Origin: Chloroflexota bacterium | GTDB taxonomy: Bacteria; Chloroflexota; Ktedonobacteria; Ktedonobacterales; Ktedonobacteraceae | Direction: 5' to 3' | Assembly: GCA_027316975.1 (NCBI GenBank) | Contig: DAHVFL010000334.1 | Coordinates: 1 to 5,431, forward strand | Length of the DNA stretch: 5,431 bases | Shown: positions 1 to 5,241 of the stretch, one piece after another | Layout: every line of letters starts with the position of its first letter | Position numbering within the stretch: the stretch's first letter is position 1 | Made by a program: the position numbers and the translations under genes | Notes under the pieces: generated by a model | What the model was told of the DNA's origin: nothing | The model's input: only the letters and a program-made list of their open reading frames with translations | Databases searched by the model: none

Positions 1-55
1 CTTCAGTTTGCGTGATACTGTCATTCTGAGCGCAGCGAAGAATCTGGCTGGCCGG
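1..55 (+). repeat. Dispersed repeat, direct copy 1
   Basis: This 55-nt block is repeated without a mismatch at 74-128, a period of 73 nt. Its core reads CATTCTGAGCGCAGCGAAGA. As far as I recall, this core recurs in intergenic regions of Chloroflexota and some other bacteria, where it produces spurious ORFs with 'ILSAAKNL' and 'RFFAALRMT' strings. It begins at the window edge, so more copies may lie upstream. No gene product is claimed. Confidence 0.85.
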
Positions 56-73
56 CTGCTGTCTGATGTGCCC

Positions 74-128
74 CTTCAGTTTGCGTGATACTGTCATTCT
101 GAGCGCAGCGAAGAATCTGGCTGGCCGG
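74..128 (+). repeat. Dispersed repeat, direct copy 2
   Basis: This is the second identical copy of the 55-nt unit at 1-55. The spacer between the copies (56-73) is unrelated filler of 18 nt. The short reading frame running through it from position 66 is an artefact of the repeat: its translation is the repeat read in one frame on one arm and the inverted copy on the other. Confidence 0.85.
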
Positions 129-164
129 GTACCGAGATTCTTCGCTGCGCTCAGAATGACAGTA
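89..164. repeat. 29-bp perfect inverted repeat (hairpin) formed by repeat copy 2 and an inverted partial copy
   Basis: The segment 89-117 is the exact reverse complement of 136-164, with an 18-nt loop (118-135). RNA from either strand could fold into a long uninterrupted stem. There is no T-run after it, so it does not look like a classical intrinsic terminator. The layout resembles a non-autonomous REP- or MITE-like element, but no terminal target duplication can be seen, so mobility is only an inference. Confidence 0.8.
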
Positions 165-309
165 CCAGTTTTGATTGGTAAAATTCAGAAGGGAGGGAAC
201 GCAACCATCGCCCGCATGGCGGCATGTATCGGTCCCGCCCCTACCGCATTCAAAACAACCTCCCAGTGAAAGGCGGAAGCTCTGTCCCCGCCCTGGTCAT
301 GCACCGTGC
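165..309. other. Non-coding stretch upstream of glk
   Basis: I see no convincing gene here. Short frames pass through it but lack a ribosome binding site and family-like sequence. The string CCCCGCCCT occurs twice (284-292 and 314-322), the second time inside the putative glk promoter spacer. This may be further degenerate repeat material. Confidence 0.5.
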
Positions 310-339
310 TTGCCCCCGCCCTCACCGCTCGCGTATACT
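310..339 (+). promoter_or_regulatory. Putative sigma-70-type promoter for glk
   Basis: TTGCCC (310-315, four of six to TTGACA) is separated by 18 nt from TATACT (334-339, five of six to TATAAT). Transcription would begin near 346, giving a leader of about 30 nt that contains the ribosome binding site. This supports starting glk at 377 rather than at the upstream in-frame ATG at 224, which would lie outside such a transcript. Confidence 0.5.
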
Positions 340-361
340 ATTCACAATGCTTACTATTTTG

Positions 362-368
362 AAGGAGG
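362..368 (+). promoter_or_regulatory. Ribosome binding site deciding the glk start
   Basis: AAGGAGG is a near-perfect Shine-Dalgarno sequence, 8 nt before the ATG at 377. The open frame extends back to an ATG at 224, but the 51 residues it would add are Arg/Pro-rich and unlike any kinase, and that ATG has no comparable site. Confidence 0.85.
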
Positions 369-376
369 CAACCGGT

Positions 377-1366
377 ATGCTACTCGCGGGCGACATCGGA
401 GGAACAAAGACCAACCTGGCGCTTTTTACAAACGACAATGGCTGGCGCGACCCGGTGGACGAGGCCACCTTTCCCAGTGGAGATTACCCCAGCCTCGAAA
501 CACTGGTGCAGGCCTACCTTGCGCAACAAAAAGTCTCCATAGATCACGCCAGCTTTGGGGTAGCCGGCCCCGTCGTGGATAAGCAGGCCACCATCACCAA
601 TTTGCCCTGGAAGATGGACGAAAAGGACTTGCAGGACACCCTGCGCATACCCTCCGTGCGCCTGCTGAACGACCTCGATGCCATCGCGCACGCCGTACCC
701 CACCTCGATCAACGCGACGTGGCAACTATCAACGAGGGGCAGATCAAGCCGGAGGGCGCGATAGCAGTCATAGCTCCTGGCACCGGTCTGGGCGAGGCCT
801 TCCTTACCTGGAATGGCACAAGCTATCAAGCCCACTCGTCCGAGGGCGGTCACGCCGATTTCGCGCCCGCCAACTCGTTTGAACTTGACCTGCTGCGCTA
901 CCTGCTCGCACGTTTCCCGCACGTCAGCTACGAGCGCGTCTGCTCCGGCAAAGGCTTCCCCAATATTTATGCCTATCTCAAAGATGCCGGTCATGCCATC
1001 GAACCGGACTGGCTGGCCGACGAACTGGCCCATGCCACCGATAAAACCCCCGTCATCGTGAAGGCCGCCCTGGATACCGGCACGCCCTGCGACATAGCCG
1101 TCGCAACGCTCAACACCTTCGTCTCCGTGCTGGGCGCGGAAGCTGGCAACCTGGCCCTCAAAGTACTCGCGACAGGTGGCGTCTACCTGGGCGGCGGCAT
1201 CCCCCCGCGCATCCTGCCCTATCTATCCGGCGAGCGCTTCATGCAGAGCTTTCGCAACAAAGGTCGCCTCGGAAAATTGCTCACCACCATCCCCGTCCAT
1301 GTCATCCTGAACCCGAAAATCGCCCTGCTCGGCGCGGCCCTCCACGGCTTCGAAGTCACCCAGTAG
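377..1366 (+). CDS. glk: Glucokinase (ATP-dependent, E. coli Glk family)
   Basis: The product phosphorylates glucose to glucose-6-phosphate with ATP in the cytoplasm, feeding glycolysis and glycogen metabolism. It is 329 residues from the ATG at 377, close to the usual length of about 320. Visible motifs: phosphate-binding DIGGTK (6-11); GVAGPV (61-66); LLND (96-99) with the likely catalytic Asp99; GTGLGEA (135-141); EGGHADFAP (156-164), whose Glu and His are sugar-contacting positions in E. coli Glk; ERVCSGKG (186-193), where Glu186 matches another glucose ligand; and the ATP-site segment GGVYLGGGIPPRIL (267-280). The late block RFMQSFRNKGR and the IPVHVI stretch also follow E. coli Glk in order, so the gene looks intact. 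The family (PF02685-type) is distinct from most ROK kinases; glucose specificity is inferred from family. The stop codon lies inside an inverted repeat (1361-1460). Confidence 0.93.
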   Translation: MLLAGDIGGTKTNLALFTNDNGWRDPVDEATFPSGDYPSLETLVQAYLAQQKVSIDHASFGVAGPVVDKQATITNLPWKMDEKDLQDTLRIPSVRLLNDLDAIAHAVPHLDQRDVATINEGQIKPEGAIAVIAPGTGLGEAFLTWNGTSYQAHSSEGGHADFAPANSFELDLLRYLLARFPHVSYERVCSGKGFPNIYAYLKDAGHAIEPDWLADELAHATDKTPVIVKAALDTGTPCDIAVATLNTFVSVLGAEAGNLALKVLATGGVYLGGGIPPRILPYLSGERFMQSFRNKGRLGKLLTTIPVHVILNPKIALLGAALHGFEVTQ

Positions 1367-1460
1367 CGACACCCCTTGCGGGTGTCCCGTCCTCGTTCCC
1401 ATTGAAAATGCGCACCTCAACACCGGTAAGACGGGACACCCGCAAGGGGTGTCGCTACTG
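1361..1460. repeat. 31-bp perfect inverted repeat with internally palindromic arms, overlapping the glk stop
   Basis: The left arm 1361-1391 and the right arm 1430-1460 are exact reverse complements, with a 38-nt loop. Each arm is itself a small hairpin: GACACCC / GGGTGTC with a 5-nt loop (1368-1386, mirrored at 1435-1453). The element can therefore fold either as one long stem or as two small ones. The left arm starts in the last sense codon of glk and contains its TAG. There is no U-tract, so if it ends transcription it would not do so as a standard intrinsic terminator. It is probably a dispersed intergenic repeat (inference). Confidence 0.85.
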
Positions 1461-1487
1461 GACGCCATTGGTAGCACGGCGTATAAT
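1459..1487 (+). promoter_or_regulatory. Putative promoter for the CBM48-like gene
   Basis: TGGACG (1459-1464, four of six to TTGACA) and a perfect TATAAT (1482-1487) are 17 nt apart. Transcription would start near 1494, giving a leader of about 57 nt to the ATG at 1551. The -35 box begins on the last two bases of the inverted repeat, so the repeat abuts or partly supplies the promoter. Confidence 0.6.
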
Positions 1488-1550
1488 GCGTTTCAACTGG
1501 ACAAGGATGTTCATTGGCGAGGCCGCACAAACGCCTGAAAGAGTACGTAC

Positions 1551-1862
1551 ATGATACATAAAAGTGTAGTTCAAACCAGCAAGGGCAAGGTTGCCCGCGT
1601 CACATTTAGCCTGCCCAACAGCGTCTGGGCTGATATGATCTACCTCGTTGGCGATTTCAATGGCTGGAATAACACCTCACACCCCTTTACTGCCGGGCGG
1701 GATGGCGCGTGGAGCATCACCGTTGACCTCGAACTGGACCGCGAATACCTGTTCCGCTACCGGCGCGACGGCGAATGGATGAACGATAACGCAGCCGATG
1801 GCTACGTTGAAAACCCTTACGGCAGCGACAACTTTATCGTAGTGACCCACGAAGAGGCATAA
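1551..1862 (+). CDS. Small stand-alone CBM48 / isoamylase early-set domain protein (glycogen- or starch-binding-like)
   Basis: The 103-residue protein consists of a single beta-sandwich domain like the N-terminal (early-set) domain of isoamylases and glycogen branching enzymes and the glycogen-binding domain of AMPK beta. The sequence shows VTFSLP (17-22), the signature YLVGDFNGWN (31-40), DGAWSITVDL (51-60) and YLFRYRRDGEWMND (66-79). Trp39, Trp54 and Trp76 are candidate sugar-stacking residues by analogy with AMPK beta. There is no signal peptide, membrane segment or catalytic domain, so it probably binds alpha-glucan in the cytoplasm or acts as a small accessory subunit. The ribosome binding site is weak (GAAAGAG, about 7 nt before the ATG). 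It lies downstream of glk but has its own promoter, and it converges on the nuclease remnant with a 19-nt gap. The fold is fairly sure; ligand and role are inferred. Confidence 0.82.
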   Translation: MIHKSVVQTSKGKVARVTFSLPNSVWADMIYLVGDFNGWNNTSHPFTAGRDGAWSITVDLELDREYLFRYRRDGEWMNDNAADGYVENPYGSDNFIVVTHEEA

Positions 1863-1881
1863 TATGCCGGTGAGAGCAAAT

Positions 1882-2566
1882 TTAATCCTCTTCGTCTTCT
1901 TCGTCCATCTCCAATAAATATTGTTTTGCCTCTTCTGTCGTCTGTGACATGCTCAACTTGACGATTGCATGACGCAATGCAGCAGGGTCTTCAGTAAAGA
2001 TCACCTGTTTTCTGGCAGTACGAAGTAATTTAGGAAAACGCTCCACAATGATATCTATTATCGTTTGGCGTAGCGCTTCCAACTGTCCCTCTTTACGCCC
2101 TTTTTCGAGTCCTTCTTCCAACCCTTCTTCCAACCCTTCTTTCAGTATCTCCTGATAATAAGGGGACTCTCGAATGATATCGTGCATATTGCGTAGCCTC
2201 CTTTGTAGCCAATCCAGATCATTAGTATCCTTTTTACTAAATATGTATGATGCTAATTAGCAAGTAAATCACAACAGATAAAACAGGAAGTTTATACTCA
2301 CTTCTTGCTAACACATTATAGCGTAGAAGCCGTTCAGCCATATCAGAGTCATGATACGTTTGAAACTCTATTTCCAGCAACATCTCTTCATCTTCAACTT
2401 CTACTTTGAGAAGCGCGTCTACTTCGAGCCGCCAGTTTTTCAATTGATACGGCAGTTTCCCTCTAAATTCTCCCTTTCCGAGTAACCACTCAACAAAAGC
2501 TTGTGGATTTGCATCGACGAGATTTTTCAAACTGTCATCCCACGCCTTATCCTCTATACTGTTCAT
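1882..2566 (-). pseudogene. Broken Rpn-family PD-(D/E)XK nuclease / putative transposase gene (internal deletion plus frameshift)
   Basis: Two pieces of one gene are visible. The 5' piece starts at the ATG at 2566, with ribosome binding site GGAGAG (2575-2580) 8 nt upstream, and stops at 2237. It carries the nuclease core: Asp50 in LEVDALLKV, then LLEIEFQT (63-70) with Glu67 and Gln69, then RLLRYN and LPVLSVVIYLL. The 3' piece, in another frame, is open from 2256 to the TAA at 1882-1884. It reads LASYIFSKK, DLDWLQRRLR, MHDIIRESPYYQEIL, then a charged helical tail GLEEGLEEGLEKGRKEG and an acidic end. Intact relatives carry roughly 90-120 residues between VVIYLL and the LAS...F segment (recalled family pattern); these are missing here. 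The family is linked to RecA-independent recombination in E. coli RpnA. The 5' piece alone ends right after the core, so activity is doubtful. The locus is visibly richer in A+T than its neighbours, which suggests acquisition by transfer. Confidence 0.82.
2111..2146 (-). repeat. 12-bp tandem repeat coding for GLEE units
   Basis: CCTTCTTCCAAC (plus strand) occurs perfectly at 2111-2122 and 2123-2134, with a degenerate third unit at 2135-2146. On the minus strand it encodes the repeated Gly-Leu-Glu-Glu of the nuclease remnant's helical tail. Such tails vary in repeat number among family members, which fits replication slippage. Confidence 0.8.
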
Positions 2567-2646
2567 ACAAAACACTCTCCAATATACCTTCTTATAATTG
2601 AAGTGTAACATGGAGATAGTGAATTGTCGAGGAAAATTTGAGGCTA

Positions 2647-4170
2647 TTAATTGTCCTGAAACTTGAAGGATTCCGCCACCGGCAGCGTGAACGAAATCCT
2701 CGTCCCCTCACCCGGCCTGCTTTCCGCCCTCACACTCCCACCATGTCCCGTAATGATAGCTTTCACGATGGAGAGGCCGAGGCCGCTGCCGCCGTGCGAG
2801 CCGGAGCGGGCACGGTCGATGCGGAAAAAACGGTCGAAGATAGAGTGCAGGTCGGCGGCATCAATGCCGGAACCGCTATCCTGCACCGCGATGTCCAGCC
2901 ATTTCGCCCCTTTCGCGTCAACTTCTAAGCTCGCGCCCACGCGAATGCTACCGCCCGCGGGCGTGTAACGCCGGGCATTGTCGAGCAGGTTCAGCAATAC
3001 CTGCGTGATACGGTCGCTATCGGCCAGCACGAGCGGCGTAGCGGGGGCGATCTCGTTGCGCAATGCGATACCTGCCTGCTCGCATTCGGGGCCAATAACT
3101 TCCAGCACTTCGTCAACCAGGGCGCGCATATTCAGGGGCGCGGTGTCGAGTTGCATCCGGCCCGTTTCCAGAGCGGTCATATTCTGCATATCGCTGACCA
3201 GGCGGCGCAAACGCTGCACCTCGCGCCCGATCAATTGCGCCGTTTCGTAGCGCGCCTCTGGAGCAGATATCACCTCGTCGGCGATAGCCTCGCTGAAACC
3301 CTGGATGGCTGTCAGGGGAGTCACGAGGTCATGGGCGATATTAGCGATCATATCGCGGCGCAGTTGATCCTGGTGGCGCAGTTCGGTCACGTCGGTTTCG
3401 ATCTTCCCCGCCATATCGTTGAATGTCTGGGCCAGCGTGCCGATTTCATCCTTATTGTGAGGCGTCTCAACGCGCTGCGAGTAATCTCCCCCCTTCATCT
3501 GTTCCGCCGCGACGGTGAGCGAGACGAGGGGGCGCGTCAGTCGGCGCGTCAGGAAAACGCTGAAAGCGATCACCACGATGCCGAGAATGACCCCCGTAAT
3601 CAGGATAACTTTGTCAAGTGTTGCAAGCACATCTCCGGGCGCGAAACCCTGCGGATATTTGTCGGGCTGTGCCAACAGTAACGCGCCGACGATCTTTCCG
3701 CCGGTCTGTCCATTATCGTAAATAGGCAAGCTAATGTACAATCCCGAAAAGACGCTGCTGTCCCCCGGAGTACCTTGCAGGCTCCCCGTCACGATCTTTC
3801 CCTTTGTTAGTGCCTGGAACAATGCTGAGTTGAGCGCGGGAATATCGTTCTGACTCAGGTTCACAAAATCAGGTGGTCGCGCGTTATGGCTCTGTTGGTT
3901 GGTATCAACCACGACAAACAAATCCGGGCTACTATCGGTAATCCTGTTGAGACCGGTCCAGCTTTTGCCATTTTGAGAATAGAGCTTGCCCACCTGTTGC
4001 GCCAGAAAATCGGCGCGTGTCAGCAATTGGTCGTGTTGCGCCGTGTTGAAGTAGTTCTGCACTGCTAGAGAAATCACCACCACGAGCAGCAAGATCGCGC
4101 CGAGGGCAACACCGAGGTAGCTCAGCACCAGTTTGACTCGCAGGGATGATCGCACAGCAGGCCAGCGCAT
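2647..4170 (-). CDS. Membrane sensor histidine kinase (HAMP-HisKA-HATPase_c)
   Basis: The 507-residue protein is the sensor partner of the adjacent response regulator. Order of parts: short cytoplasmic N-terminus, membrane segment 1 (about 13-37), extracytoplasmic sensor region (about 38-186, with DLFVVVDTN and GGKIVGALLLAQP, which look Cache/PAS-like), membrane segment 2 (about 187-207), HAMP (about 208-260), and dimerisation/phosphoacceptor helix with His280 in NIAHDLVTPLT. The ATPase domain follows: N box NLLDNARRYTP (394-404), G1 box DSGSGI (431-436), F box FDRFFR (445-450) and G2 box GGSGLGLSIVK (460-470). All catalytic boxes are present, so it should be active. Val283 replaces the usual Arg of H-E/D-L-R-TP. 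The start is set by ribosome binding site AGAGGAG (4176-4182), 5 nt before the ATG and inside the end of the regulator gene. The 2-nt gap to that gene indicates one operon with coupled translation. The signal sensed cannot be told from sequence. Confidence 0.93.
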   Translation of the reverse strand: MRWPAVRSSLRVKLVLSYLGVALGAILLLVVVISLAVQNYFNTAQHDQLLTRADFLAQQVGKLYSQNGKSWTGLNRITDSSPDLFVVVDTNQQSHNARPPDFVNLSQNDIPALNSALFQALTKGKIVTGSLQGTPGDSSVFSGLYISLPIYDNGQTGGKIVGALLLAQPDKYPQGFAPGDVLATLDKVILITGVILGIVVIAFSVFLTRRLTRPLVSLTVAAEQMKGGDYSQRVETPHNKDEIGTLAQTFNDMAGKIETDVTELRHQDQLRRDMIANIAHDLVTPLTAIQGFSEAIADEVISAPEARYETAQLIGREVQRLRRLVSDMQNMTALETGRMQLDTAPLNMRALVDEVLEVIGPECEQAGIALRNEIAPATPLVLADSDRITQVLLNLLDNARRYTPAGGSIRVGASLEVDAKGAKWLDIAVQDSGSGIDAADLHSIFDRFFRIDRARSGSHGGSGLGLSIVKAIITGHGGSVRAESRPGEGTRISFTLPVAESFKFQDN

Positions 4171-4172
4171 AG

Positions 4173-4988
4173 CTACTCCTCTGGCGCGAATTTATAGCCA
4201 ACGCCCCACACCGTTTTGATGGGAGAGCTACAGGTTGGATCGCCTGCCGCCTCTAGCTTCTTGCGCAGCGTGCCGATATGCACATCGACGGTGCGCCCAT
4301 CGCCCAGGAAGGTATACCCCCAGATTTTGTCCAGCAACGTCTCGCGTGTAAATACGCGGTCGGGCGCGGATGCCAGCGTGACCAGCAAATCGAATTCTTT
4401 AGCGGTCAGCGTCACGTTGAGGCCATTGACCTCGACGCGCCTCGCCGGAATAGCGACACGCAGCTTGCCATAGCGCAACTCCTCGGTGTCTATCACGCCC
4501 CGGCTGGCTGACTCCACCTTGAAAGAAGTAGCGCCTGGATGCGCGTCTGATTGTGAGGCAAGCGCGGAAGCCACATACACCCCGTTTTCGGATGAGCCTG
4601 TTCCCTCAACGCCAGCTAATTGGGCGGGCGTTGACACGCGGCGCAAAATAGCCTTCACGCGGCTCACCACCTCACGCGGGCTGAACGGCTTCACCAGGTA
4701 GTCATCCGCGCCCAGTTCCAGGCCGGCAATGCGGTCATCCTCCGACTGGCGGGCGGTCAGCATCAAAATGGGGGTATTGGCCCAGGCGCGGATGCGACGG
4801 CACACTTCCATGCCGTCGAGCGCGGGCAGCATCAGATCGAGAATCACCAGGTCTGGATGCTCGCGAGCGTGCATTTCCAGCCCCGCCGCGCCATCGCTGG
4901 CAACCAGCGCCGTAAAATTAGCCTGCTCCAGGTACAGTTTGATGATCTGCGCGATATTTGCTTCGTCTTCAATAATCAGGATTTTCAT
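4173..4988 (-). CDS. OmpR/PhoB-family response regulator, DNA-binding
   Basis: This 271-residue transcription factor should be phosphorylated by the downstream kinase. The receiver domain (1-118) shows the acidic pocket Glu7/Asp8, phosphoacceptor Asp51 in VILDLMLPALDG, switch Thr78 in LMLTAR and Lys100 in YLVKPFSPRE. The winged-helix domain (about 170-269) shows LTAKEFDLLVTLA, FTRETLLDKIWG, the recognition helix around RTVDVHIGTLRKKLE (232-246), and the closing wing IKTVWGVGYKF. Between them lies an unusually long Ser/Ala/Gly-rich linker (about 119-168), so the protein is about 40 residues longer than the 225-235 usual for the family. The start is the canonical MKILIIEDE. A possible ribosome binding site AAAGAGG (5002-5008) is rather far away, at 13 nt. 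It is first in the operon and divergent from the gene at 5242. Its targets are unknown; autoregulation is plausible. Confidence 0.94.
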   Translation of the reverse strand: MKILIIEDEANIAQIIKLYLEQANFTALVASDGAAGLEMHAREHPDLVILDLMLPALDGMEVCRRIRAWANTPILMLTARQSEDDRIAGLELGADDYLVKPFSPREVVSRVKAILRRVSTPAQLAGVEGTGSSENGVYVASALASQSDAHPGATSFKVESASRGVIDTEELRYGKLRVAIPARRVEVNGLNVTLTAKEFDLLVTLASAPDRVFTRETLLDKIWGYTFLGDGRTVDVHIGTLRKKLEAAGDPTCSSPIKTVWGVGYKFAPEE

Positions 4989-5060
4989 AGCTGTTGTCGT
5001 GCCTCTTTATATGTACATCATACCGCAATTATCATACAGAAAAAAGATCAAGAAGATACC

Positions 5061-5079
5061 TGAGATTTGTAAAATCTCA
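5061..5079. promoter_or_regulatory. Perfect 19-nt palindrome, candidate operator
   Basis: TGAGATTTGTAAAATCTCA has perfect 8-bp arms around a 3-nt centre. A second, overlapping symmetry pairs TTGTAAAAT (5067-5075) with ATTTTACAA (5090-5098). Its position, about 70 nt upstream of the regulator start and 160 nt upstream of the opposite gene, suits a regulator binding site. A small hairpin is an alternative. OmpR-type regulators more often bind direct repeats, so the binder may be another protein. Confidence 0.45.
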
Positions 5080-5228
5080 ATGTACAAACATTTTACAATT
5101 TCATGCAAGATTTCTGATATCTCTACGCTAGAGTATCTATTGTAACGAGGCTATCGTAATGGAAGTAGTATCAGGGCTAGATGTAACATATCCACGCAGG
5201 CACATAATAAAGACCTGTCTGAAAAATT

Positions 5229-5235
5229 GGGAGGA
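5229..5235 (+). promoter_or_regulatory. Ribosome binding site of the truncated plus-strand gene
   Basis: GGGAGGA lies 6 nt before the ATG at 5242. It is a strong site and the main reason to accept this start and frame as a real gene, since the coding part is cut by the window end. Confidence 0.8.
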
Positions 5236-5241
5236 CCGCTC

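Larger units (their letters stand above)
4989..5241. promoter_or_regulatory. Divergent AT-rich control region between the response regulator operon and the gene at 5242
   Basis: This 253-nt region must hold the promoters of both divergent genes. On the minus strand, two TATGAT boxes (5017-5022 and 5031-5036) could be -10 elements of the regulator operon. Neither has a good -35 box, which fits an activator-dependent promoter. ATGTACAT (5011-5018) overlaps the nearer box, and TGTACA recurs at 5081-5086. I could not find a convincing -10/-35 pair for the plus-strand gene. Symmetric motifs cluster at 5061-5098, with another small inverted repeat CTCTA-CGC-TAGAG at 5121-5133. Confidence 0.55.

Noticed and set aside
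66..269. 67-residue ORF through the repeat cluster
   Set aside because: Its translation (ILSAAKNL ... RFFAALRMT) is just the repeat and its inverted copy read in frame; there is no proper ribosome binding site.
224..376. N-terminal extension of glucokinase from the ATG at 224
   Set aside because: The added 51 residues are unlike kinases, and a strong ribosome binding site plus the DIGGTK motif right after Met at 377 fix the start there.
380..1033. 217-residue minus-strand ORF opposite glk
   Set aside because: It is a shadow of the well-supported glucokinase frame; no family signature is visible.
1361..1460. Interpretation of the inverted repeat as a standard intrinsic terminator of glk
   Set aside because: The arms are long and separated by 38 nt and no T-run follows; termination may still occur but the classical form is not present.
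1223..1477. 84-residue minus-strand ORF over the glk end and inverted repeat
   Set aside because: It is antisense to glk and to the repeat; its sequence is explained by both.
1507..1554. 15-codon ORF whose TGA overlaps the ATG at 1551 (ATGA)
   Set aside because: The arrangement resembles translational coupling, but there is no usable ribosome binding site before 1507 and the frame is too short to judge.
2581..2609. Minus-strand promoter TATATT / GTTACA upstream of the nuclease remnant
   Set aside because: The boxes and 17-nt spacing look acceptable, but the start would fall on the ribosome binding site at 2575-2580, leaving almost no leader.
3151..3681. 176-residue plus-strand ORF inside the histidine kinase
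   Set aside because: It is a shadow frame of a gene with all kinase motifs intact on the other strand.
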